The notes beneath the pieces are model-generated. The model was not told where the DNA came from and ran no database searches. It was given only the letters and a program-made list of their open reading frames with translations. Shown one piece after another: positions 15,633-22,965 of a stretch of 64,000 bases of DNA (positions are counted from its first letter, which is position 1; the number at the start of each line of letters is the position of its first letter). A program made the translations under genes and the position numbers. Origin of the DNA: Sneathiella chungangensis (GTDB taxonomy: Bacteria; Pseudomonadota; Alphaproteobacteria; Sneathiellales; Sneathiellaceae); NCBI RefSeq assembly GCF_009882935.1, contig NZ_WTVA01000015.1:691108-755107 (forward strand), in the 5' to 3' direction.

Positions 15633-16118
15633 ATGTCGACAACCAAAACTATATGCACCGTTGAAACCCGCCTTCATACTCTAGGGTTTGTACTGCCTGC
15701 GCCACCTCAGGCGCATGGAAACTATCGTCCTTGGATTGTTGAAAATGGGATATTATATACTGCGGGCCAACTTTCCAGGGATGGGCATCAAACCATTGTC
15801 GGCAAGGCTTCTGAAAGTGATACCCTCAAAGATGCTCGAGCAGCTGCGCAGCTATCTATTCTACGTTGTCTGTCAATTTTCAAGGAGGCTGCAGGTAATC
15901 TGGAGAACATTTCCCAAGTGCTTACTCTTCGAGGATACGTCTGTGCTTCTCCCAACTTCACCAAACACTCTCACGTGTTGGACGCTGCATCCAACATTTT
16001 GGTCGATATTTTTGGTGATAGAGGCCGTCATGTTCGCAGCGCTATCGGCGTTTGTAGTTTACCCTCAGGTGGTTTAGTGGAAATCGAAGCCACCGCTCGC
16101 CTTTCGGATCTCCCATAA
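15633..16118 (+). CDS. RidA/YjgF-family protein
   Basis: 161 residues with a strong ribosome-binding site (AAGGAG). It has the family landmarks ILYTAGQLSRDG, ARAAAQLSILRCLSIFKEAAGNLENISQVLTLRGYV (its conserved parts being AAQLSILRCL and LRGYV) and the C-terminal VRSAIGVCSLPSGGLVEIEATA. Arg in HVRSAIG corresponds to the Arg that contacts the substrate carboxylate in RidA. Classical RidA hydrolyses enamines or imines; relatives act as 2-aminomuconate deaminases. Paired with an aldehyde dehydrogenase under one operator it could deaminate an amino-semialdehyde-derived acid. That pathway is inferred, not shown. Confidence 0.88.
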   Translation: MSTTKTICTVETRLHTLGFVLPAPPQAHGNYRPWIVENGILYTAGQLSRDGHQTIVGKASESDTLKDARAAAQLSILRCLSIFKEAAGNLENISQVLTLRGYVCASPNFTKHSHVLDAASNILVDIFGDRGRHVRSAIGVCSLPSGGLVEIEATARLSDLP

Positions 16119-16680
16119 TTTCTCCACCTACTTGTCGAGATGACCTGATACTTCTGAATAGGCTTTTTAAATGGATAAAAAGGGAGCTTCTATTAGAAAT
16201 AGTGAATTCGTGTATTGATTGTCCGTCGTCATATAATATGAGCTTAGTGTTGGCTTAAGCTAAGAGAGGTATGGCTCTTCAGTTTGTTGATATTATGCGG
16301 CGGTCTTGCCGTATTGCAAGCACCGTTGTTTGAATGTTGTCAGTTTGATCCTTTCGCTTTGTTTCAAGATTGATTGTCCCCGCCCCAAGTAGACATCTGG
16401 CTTAAGCCGTGATCTAGTCAAAACCTTGATGCTGGACTACCTGAGTAAAAAGCTCCGTATTTTCCAGATAGGAAATCGGCTATTGCCGAATCGTTATTTA
16501 TTCAACCTTCAGTATATTTGGCCATTCCAGACAATCACCCTCAGTTTTCGAATAGTACCGAGTAATTCTATCTAAGACGAAATCATACAAACCATTGATA
16601 TTATTGATTTTATGTTGTCTTTTGCAACGAATGAGTTTTATAGAACCGCCTGATCCAAATCAGGAAAGGGTAATTCTCAT
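16119..16680. other. Intergenic DNA with a transposase relic, before the integrase
   Basis: It contains the IS3-type relic at 16293-16402 and then about 280 AT-rich bases with no gene. The short inverted repeat CCTGATCCAAATCAGG at about 16649-16664 lies just ahead of the integrase ATG at 16681, and AGGAAAGG within that stretch can serve as its ribosome-binding site. No tRNA fragment matching the junction core was found here. Confidence 0.45.
16293..16402 (-). pseudogene. C-terminal relic of an IS3-type transposase
   Basis: The minus strand translates as PDVYLGRGQSILKQSERIKL, then TTFKQRCLQYGKTAA and a stop at 16293-16295. This matches the typical tail of IS3-family OrfB proteins (T-P-A-D-V-Y-F-G-R...K-x-R-E-R-I-K). 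The rest of the transposase is absent. It is a different subgroup from the insertion sequence at 4543-5660; together they bracket the catabolic regulon. Confidence 0.7.
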
Positions 16681-17874
16681 ATGCCAAAGCTCAAACTTAC
16701 GCAGACAACAATCAATGCATTGCCATACACCGAAAAAGGGCAAGTTTTGTACAGCGATCGAGATTTACCGGGCTTCTATCTGATTGTCGGCAATCAATCC
16801 AAAACCTTCGTTGCCCAGAAAGACATTCGAGGAAAGACTGTGCGTTATTCCATTGGTAAAAATGGACAGGTCACACATGACAATGCCCGCAAGATCGCCA
16901 AGGACAAGCTTTACATGATGTCGCAAGGCATCAATCCCAACGCGGAACAAAAGCAGAAGGCTAAAGAAGCCATTTCGTTAGAAGAAACCCTAAAAGAATA
17001 TCTGATCGCCCGACGCAACCTGAAGCCCCGAACGAAATCCGATTATCAATACATCCTTGATCGATATCTTGCTGATTGGAAAATTAAAGCAATGACCGGC
17101 ATTACCAAGGATATGATCGGATTGCGTCACGAAAAAATTGCGCGCGAGAACGGCCCTTCGACGGCCAATAAGGTAATGAGGGTGCTCCGGGCCCTATTTA
17201 ACTATGTGCATGCCACCCACGACATCTGCCCCACAAATCCGGTCATGTATCTAACTCATGTCAGGGGGTGGTATAAGGAGACAAGAAGACGGACCCATAT
17301 TAAGCCGAGTGACCTTAAGGCATGGTGGAATGCCGTCCACAGATTGGAAAACGATACCTATCGCGACTTTCTCTTGTTCCTGCTATTCACCGGACTGCGG
17401 CGGAACGAAGGCGCAAAGCTTAAATGGAGCGATATTCGGTTCAGCGAAAAAACATTCACTATCGAAAACACGAAAAATGGCGATCCACTAACTTTGCCGC
17501 TGAGCGATTACCTTATTGGCCTATTGATGTCCCGGCGAAAGCGATATGGCAATTACGAGTATGTGTTTCCCGGTCCCGGCAAGCTGGGATATCTGGCTGA
17601 ACCCAAAAAGGGCGTTTACAAGGTTATTAATAATTCCGGGGTACAATTCACCTGTCATGACCTGCGGCGAACCTTCATTACCATCGCCGAGGGACTGGAT
17701 ATAAGCGCCTATGCCTTAAAGCGCCTGATCAATCATCGGGTAACGGATATCACGGGCGGCTATATCATTCTGGATGTGGAGCGCTTGCGGGATCCGGTTG
17801 AAAGGATTGCGGAGTTTATTTTAGGGAAAGTTAATGGCGACGAAGATCGTAAAATCGTGGACGGTACTATGTGA
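16681..17874 (+). CDS. Tyrosine recombinase (integrase)
   Basis: 397 residues. An N-terminal arm-binding region of DUF4102 type (LPYTEKGQVLYSDRDLPGFYLIV) is followed by a SAM-like core-binding domain and the catalytic domain. The active-site residues are visible: Arg in TGLRRNEG, His-x-x-Arg in CHDLRRTF, His in LINHRVT and the Tyr nucleophile in GGYIILDVERLRDPVE. It should catalyse integration and excision at the tRNA-Thr anticodon loop, whose 7-base loop fits the 7-base stagger of this enzyme class. It is unusual in lying 13-14 kb from both junctions, which suggests that DNA was added between it and the left end. Confidence 0.95.
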   Translation: MPKLKLTQTTINALPYTEKGQVLYSDRDLPGFYLIVGNQSKTFVAQKDIRGKTVRYSIGKNGQVTHDNARKIAKDKLYMMSQGINPNAEQKQKAKEAISLEETLKEYLIARRNLKPRTKSDYQYILDRYLADWKIKAMTGITKDMIGLRHEKIARENGPSTANKVMRVLRALFNYVHATHDICPTNPVMYLTHVRGWYKETRRRTHIKPSDLKAWWNAVHRLENDTYRDFLLFLLFTGLRRNEGAKLKWSDIRFSEKTFTIENTKNGDPLTLPLSDYLIGLLMSRRKRYGNYEYVFPGPGKLGYLAEPKKGVYKVINNSGVQFTCHDLRRTFITIAEGLDISAYALKRLINHRVTDITGGYIILDVERLRDPVERIAEFILGKVNGDEDRKIVDGTM

Positions 17875-18367
17875 CTTGATTGAGTATCTTGTGGGATATA
17901 GCGAAACTCTTCAAGAGTTGCCTTATGGCGCCGAGAAATTTCCTGGGGATGAGAAAAAAGCAGTCAGCCGAAAATTTCCCCTCTACACACCACAACAGAA
18001 ATCCGATGCCATTATCGCAATATTGTTTGGCGAAGAAACAGTTCGCAAAAGACGCGGGAACAGAAGTTTTAGGGCCAACGATGAAAAGCTTATGTTTCAG
18101 ATGAAAGCAGAAATGAAAGCAACCGGAAAAACCCGGGAAGCTCTTCTGGATAAGTATGTCGAAAAAGCGGAGAAAAGAAAATACGATACTGACCATGAGA
18201 GCGTTCGCGAAAGAATAATTTCCGTATACCAAAGCCTGCCTGACATAAATCCCGCAGATTATGATTATGGTGATGATGCTGGTCTAGGTTTTGAAGATAT
18301 GTATGACGACGAATTATCTCTAATTCGCAATTGGCTTGCAAAATATGAAAAAGAACGCTCCAGTTAA
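17834..18367 (+). CDS. Hypothetical protein of the satellite-like module
   Basis: 177 residues, no recognisable domain. The start at 17834 overlaps the last 41 bases of the integrase gene in another frame. An internal start is possible. The middle is strongly charged and helical (KLMFQMKAEMKATGKTREALLDKYVEKAEKRKY), and the end is acidic (YDYGDDAGLGFEDMYDDE). There is no signal peptide or membrane segment. The tight coupling to the integrase and the AlpA gene 86 bases downstream suggest a role in excision, replication control or regulation of the element. Confidence 0.6.
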   Translation: MATKIVKSWTVLCDLIEYLVGYSETLQELPYGAEKFPGDEKKAVSRKFPLYTPQQKSDAIIAILFGEETVRKRRGNRSFRANDEKLMFQMKAEMKATGKTREALLDKYVEKAEKRKYDTDHESVRERIISVYQSLPDINPADYDYGDDAGLGFEDMYDDELSLIRNWLAKYEKERSS

Positions 18368-18453
18368 TTAACCTTTTAGGCATCCATTTAGCTCCCTTCC
18401 GCTACGAAATTCCATGAATAAAGTAGGTATCTTTCCAATTATGGAGAGAGCAA

Positions 18454-18663
18454 ATGAGTACTTTATTAAATGAAAAAGAAGCAGCCCTGCGTTTAGGCTG
18501 TAGCATATACAAGCTTCAAAAGGACCGCCGCATTGGCAGTCCAATCCCATTCTTAAAAATCGGCCGCAGTGTCCGCTATCAGATCGAAGATATTGACGCT
18601 TATATGGAACGGCAGCGATTCACCTCCACGATGGAATATGTCGGAGGGCGTGATGACGGATAA
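18454..18663 (+). CDS. AlpA-like helix-turn-helix protein (excisionase/regulator)
   Basis: 69 residues. It has the MerR-like winged helix of the HTH_17/AlpA type: LLNEKEAALRLGCSIYKLQKDRR, then IPFLKIGRSVRYQIEDIDAYMERQ. A ribosome-binding site GGAGAG is present 8 bases ahead. Such proteins act as recombination directionality factors or activate the integrase gene in P4-like satellites. Its last 11 bases overlap the primase-helicase start at 18653, so the two are translationally coupled. Confidence 0.85.
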   Translation: MSTLLNEKEAALRLGCSIYKLQKDRRIGSPIPFLKIGRSVRYQIEDIDAYMERQRFTSTMEYVGGRDDG

Positions 18664-20809
18664 ACACGCAAAGCTGATCGAAGAATATATCCAGCAGGGT
18701 TGGCAAGTGTTTCCGCTTCGCCCGAATTCGAAAGAACCCACTGGAAAATGGAAGGATCAAAAAGCAACACTAGAAACGCTGCCGACCTTGTTTAAGCCGG
18801 ACAGTAACATTGGTGTTGCCTTGGGTACCGCAAGCGGTGGCCTTATCGATCTTGATTTCGATAGTTCGGAAGCCTCTGCAATAGGAAACATTCTTTTCGA
18901 TATGCTTCCCGGCTTCGGCAGAAAGTCATCCCCCTGCAGCCATCGTATCGCATTATGCGACGATCCAGGCAAAACAACGCAGTTCGGATTAACACCAGAA
19001 GAGGCCGCTCTTACCGGTCTTCATGGCGATGATAAAGCCATGATCCTGGAGTTGCGCTCTACTGGTGGATATACGATGTTTCCGGGGTCGATACATCCGA
19101 CCGGAGAGTCGATTGAATGGCTGAGTGAACTGCCGAAACAAATCCCATCAGTCAAATGGGCGGATATGGAGAAAAAGGCCGGTATCTGCGCATTCCTCGC
19201 TATCGTCCTGAAAAAATACCCGGCACAAGCGGGAAACAGGGACAACATATGCCTGGCATTGGCCGGCACCCTGTTGCGAATGGGTATGCCGCCCGAGCAG
19301 GTCGATAGGCTGATTGTCTTTATCGCTGAAAGCAAGGGTGATGAGGAAGCGCAAGCTCGTCTCAAGGCGGAAAGTACCAAGGGAAAACTGGATGCTGGCG
19401 AGGACGTGACCGGATTGCCGACGTTGTGCGATTTGTTGGGCATTGCAGAACTAGAGCCAAAATTACAAAAGTGGCTAAAAAGCACTTCCCATAGAAAATC
19501 ACCAGATGAAATGGTAGCCGAGCTAAATGAAAAGTACTTCGTCGTCGGCAATGACGGCGGAAGTTGCCGCGTCGTATTCTTTGAAAAGCGGCATTTTGAA
19601 AACGATCAGGTTCGAGAAATTATGGTTTATCAATCATTCTCGGACTTCAAAAACTTCATGATGAATAAACGGGTCACCGTTGGCGAATTTGAATCAGGAA
19701 TACCAAAAACAGTCCCGCTCGGCAAATTCTGGTTGGAACATTCTGACCGCCGGGAATATGATCAGATTGATTTCCTTCCCGGAAAAACGCCACCGCCGAC
19801 CATCTTTAATCTATGGAGGGGATTTCAATACCCTTCTGTGCAGGGCGGCTGGTGCAAAATGCGACGGCATATCTGGACGGTCCTGGCAGATGAAGATTCC
19901 GAAGCGTTCAGATACATTATTAAGTGGTCTGCCTGGGCTGTTCAAAACCCTGATCGTCCCGCAGAGGTGGCGCTGGTGTTCAAGGGCGGCAAAGGGACCG
20001 GCAAAGGAACATTCGCTCGCTGGCTGACCGATCTATTCGGTTCACACGGATTGCAGATATTTTCTTCAAAACATGTATCTGGTCGGTTCAACGCACATCT
20101 TCGCGCACTCGTACTTCTTTTTGCCGACGAAGCGGTAGCTCCCCAGGATCATGACGCGGAAAGTGTGTTGAAAGGGCTAATAACGGAACACATCCTGCCG
20201 ATTGAAGCCAAGGGTCGAGATTTGATTCAAGCGCGAAATCATCTGCATGTCGTTATGGCTTCAAATAATTCGTGGGTTGTTCCGGCCTCAGCCGACGAAC
20301 GTCGTTACGCAGTTTTCGATGTCTCGGGCAAAGTTTCGGGTAACAAGGACTGGTTCAAAGGGATCAACGATGAAATGCGACATGGCGGCGCTGAAGCGAT
20401 GATGCATTTTCTTCAGAATCTAGATTTAAAAAAATGGCATCCACGTGAAGATATCCCAGCAAACAGCGCCCTCAATGGACAACGGATTGAATCATTAAAA
20501 GGACTCGACCTGCTGTGGTTTGGCTATCTGTCAACTGGTGACGTTCCTATCGGCGAGCCCTGCGATGATGGCTTCCGTATTCCGACGCGGGAATTTGCGA
20601 AGGAAGCCAACACACATCACCCGAACGACACAAAGGCCGGTAAAATTCTAAAAGAAATGGGCTGCCGGCAGGATCGCAATCGCCGACCGTCCGGATGGAT
20701 AACGCCGAGTTTAAAAGAAGCGCGGCGGATATGGGACAGTAAAAGATTCCGTGCGGAATGGAACGCGGATATCACAGCCTGGATCCGTGATTTGGAACCA
20801 CCGTTCTAA
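18653..20809 (+). CDS. Primase-polymerase / SF3-type helicase fusion
   Basis: 718 residues; I choose the ATG at 18653 (MTDKHAKL) because AGGG precedes it and the Prim-Pol domain starts there. The N-terminus has WQVFPLRPNSKEPTGKW, the catalytic acids in GGLIDLDFDSS and PCSHRIALCD, as in bifunctional primase/polymerases. The C-terminal half is a DUF5906-type helicase with Walker A FKGGKGTGKGTF near residue 445, Walker B LVLLFADEA near 485 and motif C VMASNNSWVVP. It would prime and unwind at the element's own origin. The same arrangement (integrase, AlpA, alpha-like primase-helicase) is the replication core of P4-type phage satellites. Confidence 0.88.
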   Translation: MTDKHAKLIEEYIQQGWQVFPLRPNSKEPTGKWKDQKATLETLPTLFKPDSNIGVALGTASGGLIDLDFDSSEASAIGNILFDMLPGFGRKSSPCSHRIALCDDPGKTTQFGLTPEEAALTGLHGDDKAMILELRSTGGYTMFPGSIHPTGESIEWLSELPKQIPSVKWADMEKKAGICAFLAIVLKKYPAQAGNRDNICLALAGTLLRMGMPPEQVDRLIVFIAESKGDEEAQARLKAESTKGKLDAGEDVTGLPTLCDLLGIAELEPKLQKWLKSTSHRKSPDEMVAELNEKYFVVGNDGGSCRVVFFEKRHFENDQVREIMVYQSFSDFKNFMMNKRVTVGEFESGIPKTVPLGKFWLEHSDRREYDQIDFLPGKTPPPTIFNLWRGFQYPSVQGGWCKMRRHIWTVLADEDSEAFRYIIKWSAWAVQNPDRPAEVALVFKGGKGTGKGTFARWLTDLFGSHGLQIFSSKHVSGRFNAHLRALVLLFADEAVAPQDHDAESVLKGLITEHILPIEAKGRDLIQARNHLHVVMASNNSWVVPASADERRYAVFDVSGKVSGNKDWFKGINDEMRHGGAEAMMHFLQNLDLKKWHPREDIPANSALNGQRIESLKGLDLLWFGYLSTGDVPIGEPCDDGFRIPTREFAKEANTHHPNDTKAGKILKEMGCRQDRNRRPSGWITPSLKEARRIWDSKRFRAEWNADITAWIRDLEPPF

Positions 20810-20882
20810 TTCCGAAAAGAAACCGGGTTAAAGCCGAGTCGAGATTCACTAAATAACTTTGTTTTATATCTTTTTCCGGGAT

Positions 20883-20976
20883 AACCGGGTCCACCGCCTC
20901 GATCACGCAATAACATTTCCGATTAGTTTTAAGGAAGTGAAAGACCGATCAAGGCGGTGGGCCCGGTTTCTTTATG
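20883..20976 (+). terminator. Long inverted repeat with T-rich tail, possible terminator of the primase gene
   Basis: The arm at 20883-20904 (AACCGGGTCCACCGCCTCGATC is 22 bases; its core is CGGGTCCACCGCCTCGATC) pairs with 20947-20968 with two mismatches over a 42-base loop. The sequence then runs on as TTTCTTTATG. It lies 74 bases after the primase stop. The right arm plus tail (20953-20976) recurs near the left end of the element at 4110-4130. The long loop is unusual for a terminator; an origin or recombination site is an alternative. Confidence 0.4.
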
Positions 20977-20984
20977 GTATTTTA

Positions 20985-21195
20985 CAAAGCTATCGGGCAC
21001 AATAAGCCCCATCCGTATGACGCCGATGACTAACGCATCGGCAGCCTCTTCACTCATCATCGAAATTACTACCGAAAAGGCCGAGAGATGCCCCAGGATC
21101 GTCAAAAAAGGGCCTGTGGATAAACTTTCCCTTACAATATCCTGATATGGGCCTACTGCGCTCCTCTGGCGTTTTTTCAACTTCACCTGATAAAT
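20985..21195 (-). pseudogene. Relic of a second Mrr-like nuclease gene, C-terminal part
   Basis: The minus strand reads EEAADALVIGVIRMGLIVPDSF, which lines up with the end of the adjacent nuclease (VASLADSAIRTGLVDWLIDR). The DNA also aligns loosely over about 200 bases: the CCGTATG, TCATCA and CTGGCGTTTTTT...CTTCACCTG positions match the nuclease gene's 3' end. The relic is in tandem with and downstream of the intact gene. It keeps an open frame of 85 codons but has no domain of its own. Confidence 0.5.
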
Positions 21196-21221
21196 ATGAA
21201 AATCAAAGATCCAAGGAATTG

Positions 21222-22184
21222 TTATCCAGCGCGGTCAATCAGCCAATCAACAAGCCCTGTCCGTATGGCGCTGTCAGCTAGCGATGCGACGTCCATTACC
21301 ATCACATCAGAATTATCGCTGGAAAGGCCCTGCGAAGCCGTATGGTAGGCAAAAAAAGCCCGGTCGGCGCGATACCCTGCCAGAGCCTCAATATAGACCT
21401 CCAGCTCCGCCTGGCTCGTTTCTGACTTTACCTGCACAACAGCTGTTTCATTGGTTAAGGGAAGAACCAATTCAAGATCAATGGTCTTTTGCGCGCCGCC
21501 GGTTGCGGATACTCGTCGCCATCCACTATTGCTAAAAACGAGTTCGACAAACAATTCGAAATCTTTCCATTGAAGAAGCTTGATAAGATCAACAACAGCT
21601 TGCCATAAATCATTTCGTATCGCCTGCGCCGTTTCAACTTCCGGCAGGTTTCGATCATTGATTTTGCGGAGCAGGTAATCAAAAGCCACGCCCTTGACAT
21701 CGCATATGGTCTGGCGATAGCCAACGACCCGAGTCAAGCGTCCGCTCAGATTATTCATTACGAGCGGTTTTCCTTCCAAGGAGGTCCCGCTCCAGCCCGC
21801 CATGGTTCGTCTAGCTCGGCTGCCATCCGGAAATTGTTCCCTGTCGCTTCCCTGAAAATCGACGGGCGATGCCGTTTGACACCACCATAGCTGACCGTTG
21901 CAAAACGTTAACCAGATAGTTTCGGGACCCGCTTGGTAGAAATCCAGGACTTGACGCGCATGGCCCCGCGCCGACATTGCGGAAACACCCCTTGCCACAA
22001 AAAGGTCCCTGATTGCGTCTCCGTCGCCTGCCAGCGCCATTTCATGGGGCACCTCATAGTAACCCAACCGGAGCACGCCTTCCTCGATACAAGAAGCTTC
22101 CCAACTCCCTTTTTCGCCAAGCTTAATGTATTTTGCTGTTTTGGCTTCAATCGAATTTCCTGTAATCATGCCCTGTAACTCCAC
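21222..22184 (-). CDS. Mrr-like restriction endonuclease, probably modification-dependent
   Basis: 320 residues. The C-terminal part is a PD-(D/E)XK nuclease of the Mrr/REase type: FELFVELVFSNSGW, then KTIDLELVLP and AVVQVKSE give the catalytic D, E-like position and Q-x-K. The N-terminal half (residues 15-130) contains ETIWLTFCNGQLWWC and resembles the small reader domains found on type IV restriction enzymes. No methyltransferase is next to it, which fits an enzyme that cuts modified foreign DNA. It is divergent from a 72-residue controller-like HTH gene across C-box-like repeats. An alternative is a type II enzyme that has lost its methylase. Confidence 0.72.
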   Translation of the reverse strand: MELQGMITGNSIEAKTAKYIKLGEKGSWEASCIEEGVLRLGYYEVPHEMALAGDGDAIRDLFVARGVSAMSARGHARQVLDFYQAGPETIWLTFCNGQLWWCQTASPVDFQGSDREQFPDGSRARRTMAGWSGTSLEGKPLVMNNLSGRLTRVVGYRQTICDVKGVAFDYLLRKINDRNLPEVETAQAIRNDLWQAVVDLIKLLQWKDFELFVELVFSNSGWRRVSATGGAQKTIDLELVLPLTNETAVVQVKSETSQAELEVYIEALAGYRADRAFFAYHTASQGLSSDNSDVMVMDVASLADSAIRTGLVDWLIDRAG

Positions 22185-22194
22185 TGACTTTCAC

Positions 22195-22261
22195 TGTTAC
22201 AGATGGTATACAGAAATACCGCAGCACTATCCAGCGGATTGTTACAGATAGTCTATAGACT
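22195..22261. promoter_or_regulatory. C-box-like operators between nuclease and controller genes
   Basis: Two related boxes occur: TGTTACAGATGGTATACAG at 22195-22213 and TGTTACAGATAGTCTATAG at 22240-22258. The second continues into the perfect 12-bp palindrome AGTCTATAGACT at 22250-22261, which has the GACT/AGTC halves known from controller-protein sites. The second box is 30 bases before the HTH start, the first 10 bases before the nuclease start; this suits one protein timing both genes. Confidence 0.6.
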
Positions 22262-22290
22262 GTTCGTCTACATATCATCCTACTTTCCGG

Positions 22291-22509
22291 ATGAATGTTT
22301 ATGAGCAACTGGCGACAAGAATTCGCAAACTACGGCATGAGAAAAACTGGTCGCAAGAGGAGCTTGCTGATCGCGCGGGGCTGCATCGCACTTACATCAG
22401 CCATATTGAAAATGCCAAGCGGGAGATTTCAGTGGAGACTCTTTGCAAGATTGCGAGGGGGTTCGAAATTAAACCGTCTGAATTAATGATGGGAATAGAA
22501 TCTGGCTAA
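22291..22509 (+). CDS. XRE-family controller-like protein (C protein)
   Basis: 72 residues, a single Cro/C1-type helix-turn-helix: RIRKLRHEKNWSQEELADRAG, recognition helix LHRTYISHIENAKR, then ISVETLCKIARGFEIKPSELM. Size and sequence are those of restriction-modification controller proteins, which first activate themselves and then the nuclease through C-boxes; matching boxes lie upstream. It is divergent from the nuclease gene. A simple autorepressor role is the alternative. Confidence 0.85.
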   Translation: MNVYEQLATRIRKLRHEKNWSQEELADRAGLHRTYISHIENAKREISVETLCKIARGFEIKPSELMMGIESG

Positions 22510-22965
22510 TATGTTCCCCGTCAGCGCTTATGGTCTTAAATAACGAAATTGCATAATGGCACTGTCGGCAAGCGATGCGACATCTATCCCCATCATATCG
22601 GAAAAGGGCCCAAAAGGCCCAGAAACGCCGCAGGATCGGCAATTAGGGAAAAACATGGCCTCACCCCCCCAGATTTGTCCAGATATAGGCCTCTGGCGCC
22701 CGCTAAGTCGTTTCCGTCTTTACCTTAACAACGGCTGCTTTTCTTAAAGATGAATTAGTTCTGGTCCGCATCCGTCAAGATCGCCGCAAATTGCACGACT
22801 TGGTCGCCTGTCGTGTCTGTGCCTGAGGTTTCTATGTCATAAAAAAACACAGTACATTTTGCAGCCCTTAGTCGAGATCGACTCCCAGGACAAGCCTAAG
22901 TTTCGGCTGGAAAAATTCAACTTAACCGCTACTATGACCGAAATTCAATTAAAGACTAATCCGAA
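22510..22965. other. Intergenic DNA between controller and hsdR, with a nuclease-gene relic
   Basis: The first part carries the relic at 22545-22740; the rest (22745-22965) shows no gene. The hsdR promoter should lie here but no convincing -35/-10 pair stands out. Confidence 0.5.
22545..22740 (-). pseudogene. Relic of a third Mrr-like nuclease C-terminus
   Basis: The minus strand reads DMMGIDVASLADSAIM, nearly the same as VMVMDVASLADSAIR near the end of the intact nuclease (21222-22184). Further DNA similarity includes ATATAGGCCTCTGG against ATATAGACCTCCAG and TTTACCTTAACAACGGCTG against TTTACCTGCACAACAGCTG. Several indels and stops show it is dead. It has the same orientation as the intact gene but lies on the other side of the controller gene. 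Confidence 0.65.

Larger units (their letters stand above)
20810..21221. other. Intergenic DNA between primase-helicase and nuclease genes
   Basis: It holds a long imperfect inverted repeat (20883-20969) followed by TTTCTTTATG, and a decayed second copy of the 3' end of the nearby nuclease gene (about 20985-21195). No intact gene is seen. Confidence 0.55.
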
